16,016 nt of DNA from Pseudomonadota bacterium (GTDB lineage Bacteria; Pseudomonadota; Alphaproteobacteria; Parvibaculales; Parvibaculaceae): the NCBI GenBank assembly GCA_021780275.1, contig JAJXZC010000836.1, forward strand, positions 1 to 16,016. The letters are read 5' to 3'. Position 1 is the stretch's first letter. Every line of letters starts with the position of its first letter. Below are positions 13,878 through 16,016 of this stretch, one piece after another. A model generated the notes under the pieces. The model saw nothing but the letters and a program-made list of their open reading frames with translations. It was not told the origin of the DNA and ran no database searches. The translations under genes were made by a program, and so were the position numbers.

Positions 13878-15979
13878 CCGCCAAAGAGCTTCTTCAACTG
13901 GTCGGCCGGCTTGGGCTGCTCCTGGGTGGGGCTGCCAGTACCTGTCGTACCAGTGCCGGTATCCGTGCCGGTATCCGTGCCGGTCGCTCCCGTTCCCGTC
14001 GTTGTGCCCGTTGTGCCGGTCGTGCCTGTGCCGCTGGGCGTTTCGGTCTTCGCGCCGCCGCCCAGCAGGCCCTTCAGCATTTCCTTGCCGCCGCCGCCCT
14101 TGAGATTCTTTATCTGGTCGATGGTGGCATTGGGGTTCTTGAGCATGGCTTCGAGATCGGGCCGGAATTTCGGCGCGGTCCACGGGCCCTCGATAATGAG
14201 CGGAATTTCGAGCCCCTTGGCATCCGTCGCGCCGCCCTGGCCTTCCAGCGTCGCCGCGAGCTTCGGATTGACGTGGTAGTTGAGGGTGCGGTTGGGCAGA
14301 TCCACCGTGCCATTGCCGGCGACGCGCACCAGCGGGCTCAGCATCTTCAGGTCGTTATTGGTCAGGATGCCCTTGTCGATGGTGAAGGTGCCGCCGAGCT
14401 CGGAGAAGTCCGTGTCCTGCGAGCCGCCGCTCTCCCAACCGGTCAGCGCGCCCTGTCCGACGTTGCGCGCGAGCTGCGCGATGTTCACGCCCTTGATCGC
14501 GCCGTTGGTGAACTTCACGTCGCCCTTGCCGCCGAGATTGCCGACCATCTGACGCTGGCTCTGGCCGACCGTCTGTACGGCGAAGTTCAGTGCGGTCTTG
14601 CCTTCGAGGCGCTTGAAGTCTGCGGCGTCGGCGAGAAGCCCGGCCGCCGAAACGCCCGAGATCGAGAAGGAAGCGGCCGCCTGCGCCACGCGCTGCGAAC
14701 CGTCCAACGTCAGCTTGCCATTGCCCGAGCCTTCGTAGAGCGCGAGCTTGGTCAGGTCGACATTCATCACGCCATTGTTGAGACGCAGCGCCAGCGCGCT
14801 TTCGCCGATCTTGATTTGCTTGATGAGCAGCTCATGCGTGCTGAAGCTGAAATCTGCATCAGCTGCGCGCAGGCCCGACAGGTCGATGGGGGCGTTGCTC
14901 CAGCCCGCATCGCCGCCCCCGTTGCCACCGCCGCTCGGCGCTGCGCTGTCGGATGCGAGATAGGTGTTTGCATCGATGCGGTCGACGGCGAGGCGTCCTT
15001 TGACGAAGGGCCGCTTGCCGCTTGCGTTGACCGCGAGCGTGCCGGTTGCGTTCATGCCGTCGAAGCCGATCTTCGCATCGCTGAAATTATAGATGCCGTT
15101 GCCGCCCGAAGCCTTGCCTTCGATGGAGAGCGGCCCGAAGCCGTTGCCCGCGGGCAGCGCATTGCCGAGCCATGCGGCGAGGTTTCGCACGGAGGCGACG
15201 TCCAGCGTCACGCTGCCTGCGAATTTCAGACCTTCGAAGGGGCGGATCGTGCCCTTGTAGGTCGAATTGATCTTCGATGATTTGAGTGCAAGCTCGACGG
15301 GCGTTTCGCCGCCTTCGGTCAATGCGCGCGGGCGATCGGCCTTGAGCTTCAACGAAAGCGTCTCGCTGTTCCAGACGAGCGAGCCATCCGCGGTGAAGGG
15401 ATCGTCGAGGCTCGGCAGGGCAAGATCGACATTCACCTTTTCAAAGGCGAGTGAGGCGCCCGTCTTCTGGTTGCGATAGGTCGCGGTGCCGTTTTCGATC
15501 GAGACGTCGCCGAGGCTGAGTTGGCGCAGTTTCGGTGCGCCGGTTCCCTGCGCGGCGGGCGTTGGCTTGGTTTGCGCCGGTGTGGAACTCGCGCTTTCGA
15601 ACTGCCAGTTCGGTGTGCCGTCCGCCTTCACCTCGAGATGGATCACGGGGTCGACGAGCACAAAGCTGTCGATCTGCACATCGCCCTTGAAGAGCGGCAT
15701 GACCTTCAGCGCGGCGCGCATTTCGTGCATCGACGCCATGTCGCGGTCCTTGGCCCATGGCGCGTTCGAAATGCTGACATTCTCGACCTTCACCGCGAGG
15801 CGCGGGAAGAAAGAGAGGCCGACATTGCCGCCGATGGTCAGGTCGCGGCCCGTCTGTGCCTTCACCAGCGAAACGATGCGCTGCTTGTAGACATCTGCAG
15901 GAACGAGCATCGGCACCGCCACGATGACGGCGATGAGCAGCACCACGATACCGACAATGATGGCGATGAGACGCGACAT
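13874..15979 (-). CDS. AsmA-family protein
   Basis: 701 residues. One N-terminal membrane helix (about 4-26, IAIIVGIVVLLIAVIVAVPM) anchors a large periplasmic part. The family start is clear: GRDLTIGGNVGLSFFPRLAV (44-63), then VENVSISNAP (65-74). The C-terminal AsmA region has NGAIKGVNIAQLARNV (492-507) and VRVAGNGTVDLPNRTLNYHV (551-570). AsmA-like proteins are linked to outer-membrane assembly and phospholipid transport between membranes. Residues 648-685 form a low-complexity Gly/Thr-rich tail, followed by a charged end PADQLKKLFGG. A strong RBS (GGAGGA, 15984-15989) precedes ATG 15979. Thirty-seven bases of upstream DNA are present, with no clear promoter. Family assignment is secure; cargo is unknown. 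Confidence 0.92.
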   Translation of the reverse strand: MSRLIAIIVGIVVLLIAVIVAVPMLVPADVYKQRIVSLVKAQTGRDLTIGGNVGLSFFPRLAVKVENVSISNAPWAKDRDMASMHEMRAALKVMPLFKGDVQIDSFVLVDPVIHLEVKADGTPNWQFESASSTPAQTKPTPAAQGTGAPKLRQLSLGDVSIENGTATYRNQKTGASLAFEKVNVDLALPSLDDPFTADGSLVWNSETLSLKLKADRPRALTEGGETPVELALKSSKINSTYKGTIRPFEGLKFAGSVTLDVASVRNLAAWLGNALPAGNGFGPLSIEGKASGGNGIYNFSDAKIGFDGMNATGTLAVNASGKRPFVKGRLAVDRIDANTYLASDSAAPSGGGNGGGDAGWSNAPIDLSGLRAADADFSFSTHELLIKQIKIGESALALRLNNGVMNVDLTKLALYEGSGNGKLTLDGSQRVAQAAASFSISGVSAAGLLADAADFKRLEGKTALNFAVQTVGQSQRQMVGNLGGKGDVKFTNGAIKGVNIAQLARNVGQGALTGWESGGSQDTDFSELGGTFTIDKGILTNNDLKMLSPLVRVAGNGTVDLPNRTLNYHVNPKLAATLEGQGGATDAKGLEIPLIIEGPWTAPKFRPDLEAMLKNPNATIDQIKNLKGGGGKEMLKGLLGGGAKTETPSGTGTTGTTGTTTGTGATGTDTGTDTGTGTTGTGSPTQEQPKPADQLKKLFGG
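13953..13988. repeat. 12-base tandem repeat in the AsmA tail
   Basis: GTGCCGGTATCC occurs twice in succession (13953-13964, 13965-13976) and a third unit begins identically (13977-13984, GTGCCGGT). It sits in a wider run of related GT/CC-rich units (about 13935-14035) that encodes the Gly/Thr/Asp tail. The length is a multiple of three, so copy-number change would keep the frame. Confidence 0.7.
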
Positions 15980-15983
15980 GATT

Positions 15984-15989
15984 TCCTCC
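15984..15989 (-). promoter_or_regulatory. Ribosome binding site of the AsmA-family gene
   Basis: On the minus strand GGAGGA ends four bases before ATG 15979, confirming the start. Confidence 0.7.
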
Positions 15990-16016
15990 CGGCTCAGGGC
16001 GCTTCAACGGGCGCCG

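Noticed and set aside
13935..14035. Tandem repeats considered as a CRISPR array
   Set aside because: Units are 12 bases with no spacers and encode a Gly/Thr tail in frame.
13418..15280. 620-residue open frame on the plus strand opposite the AsmA gene
   Set aside because: It has no family features and starts inside the cupin gene; its openness comes from the strong codon bias of the AsmA-family gene on the other strand, which has domains, a signal-anchor and an RBS.

Overview
The window looks like a chromosomal segment of an alphaproteobacterium. The protein styles (AsmA-family protein, two-helix DUF6460-like protein, PurU, MsbA-type exporter), the high G+C with strong C/G third positions in the right half, and GTG/TTG starts all fit. 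A Parvibaculum- or Rhizobiales-type host is a guess from memory and was not tested. No rRNA, tRNA, insertion sequence, integrase or CRISPR array is visible, and no stretch longer than about 300 bases lacks a gene.

Left part (1-9791) is a surface-polysaccharide locus built from two divergent gene sets around a 222-base AT-rich spacer (6778-6999). Leftward: an rfbB-rfbD fusion (dTDP-glucose 4,6-dehydratase joined to dTDP-4-dehydrorhamnose reductase), rfbA (glucose-1-phosphate thymidylyltransferase, overlapping the fusion by 4 bases), a 1220-residue protein joining an FkbM-type methyltransferase, a coiled coil, three short repeats, a GT2 and a GT4 glycosyltransferase, and the first 48 codons of a sulfotransferase-like protein cut by the window edge. 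Rightward: a WbbL-like GT2 glycosyltransferase and an MsbA-like ABC exporter whose proposed TTG start overlaps the GT2 stop. Together they can supply dTDP-rhamnose precursors, transfer and decorate sugars, and export a lipid-linked product. The 3,5-epimerase rfbC, needed to finish dTDP-L-rhamnose, is not in the window.

Right part (9963-15979) is a set of mostly independent housekeeping or catabolic genes: an EtaA-like class I Baeyer-Villiger flavin monooxygenase, closed by a strong intrinsic terminator; purU (formyltetrahydrofolate deformylase); a small secreted protein of unknown function (leftward, converging on purU); a small two-helix membrane protein (leftward); a cupin (rightward); and an AsmA-family protein (leftward) with a Gly/Thr-rich tail. 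The cupin and AsmA genes converge and share the palindrome CTAG as both stop codons.

The most noteworthy items are the multi-domain FkbM/GT2/GT4 protein, the rfbB-rfbD fusion without rfbC, a palindrome over a -35-like box before the monooxygenase, and a 10-bp stem that would cover the purU ribosome binding site. I found no clearly new multi-gene system; the genes belong to known families, some in unusual arrangements.
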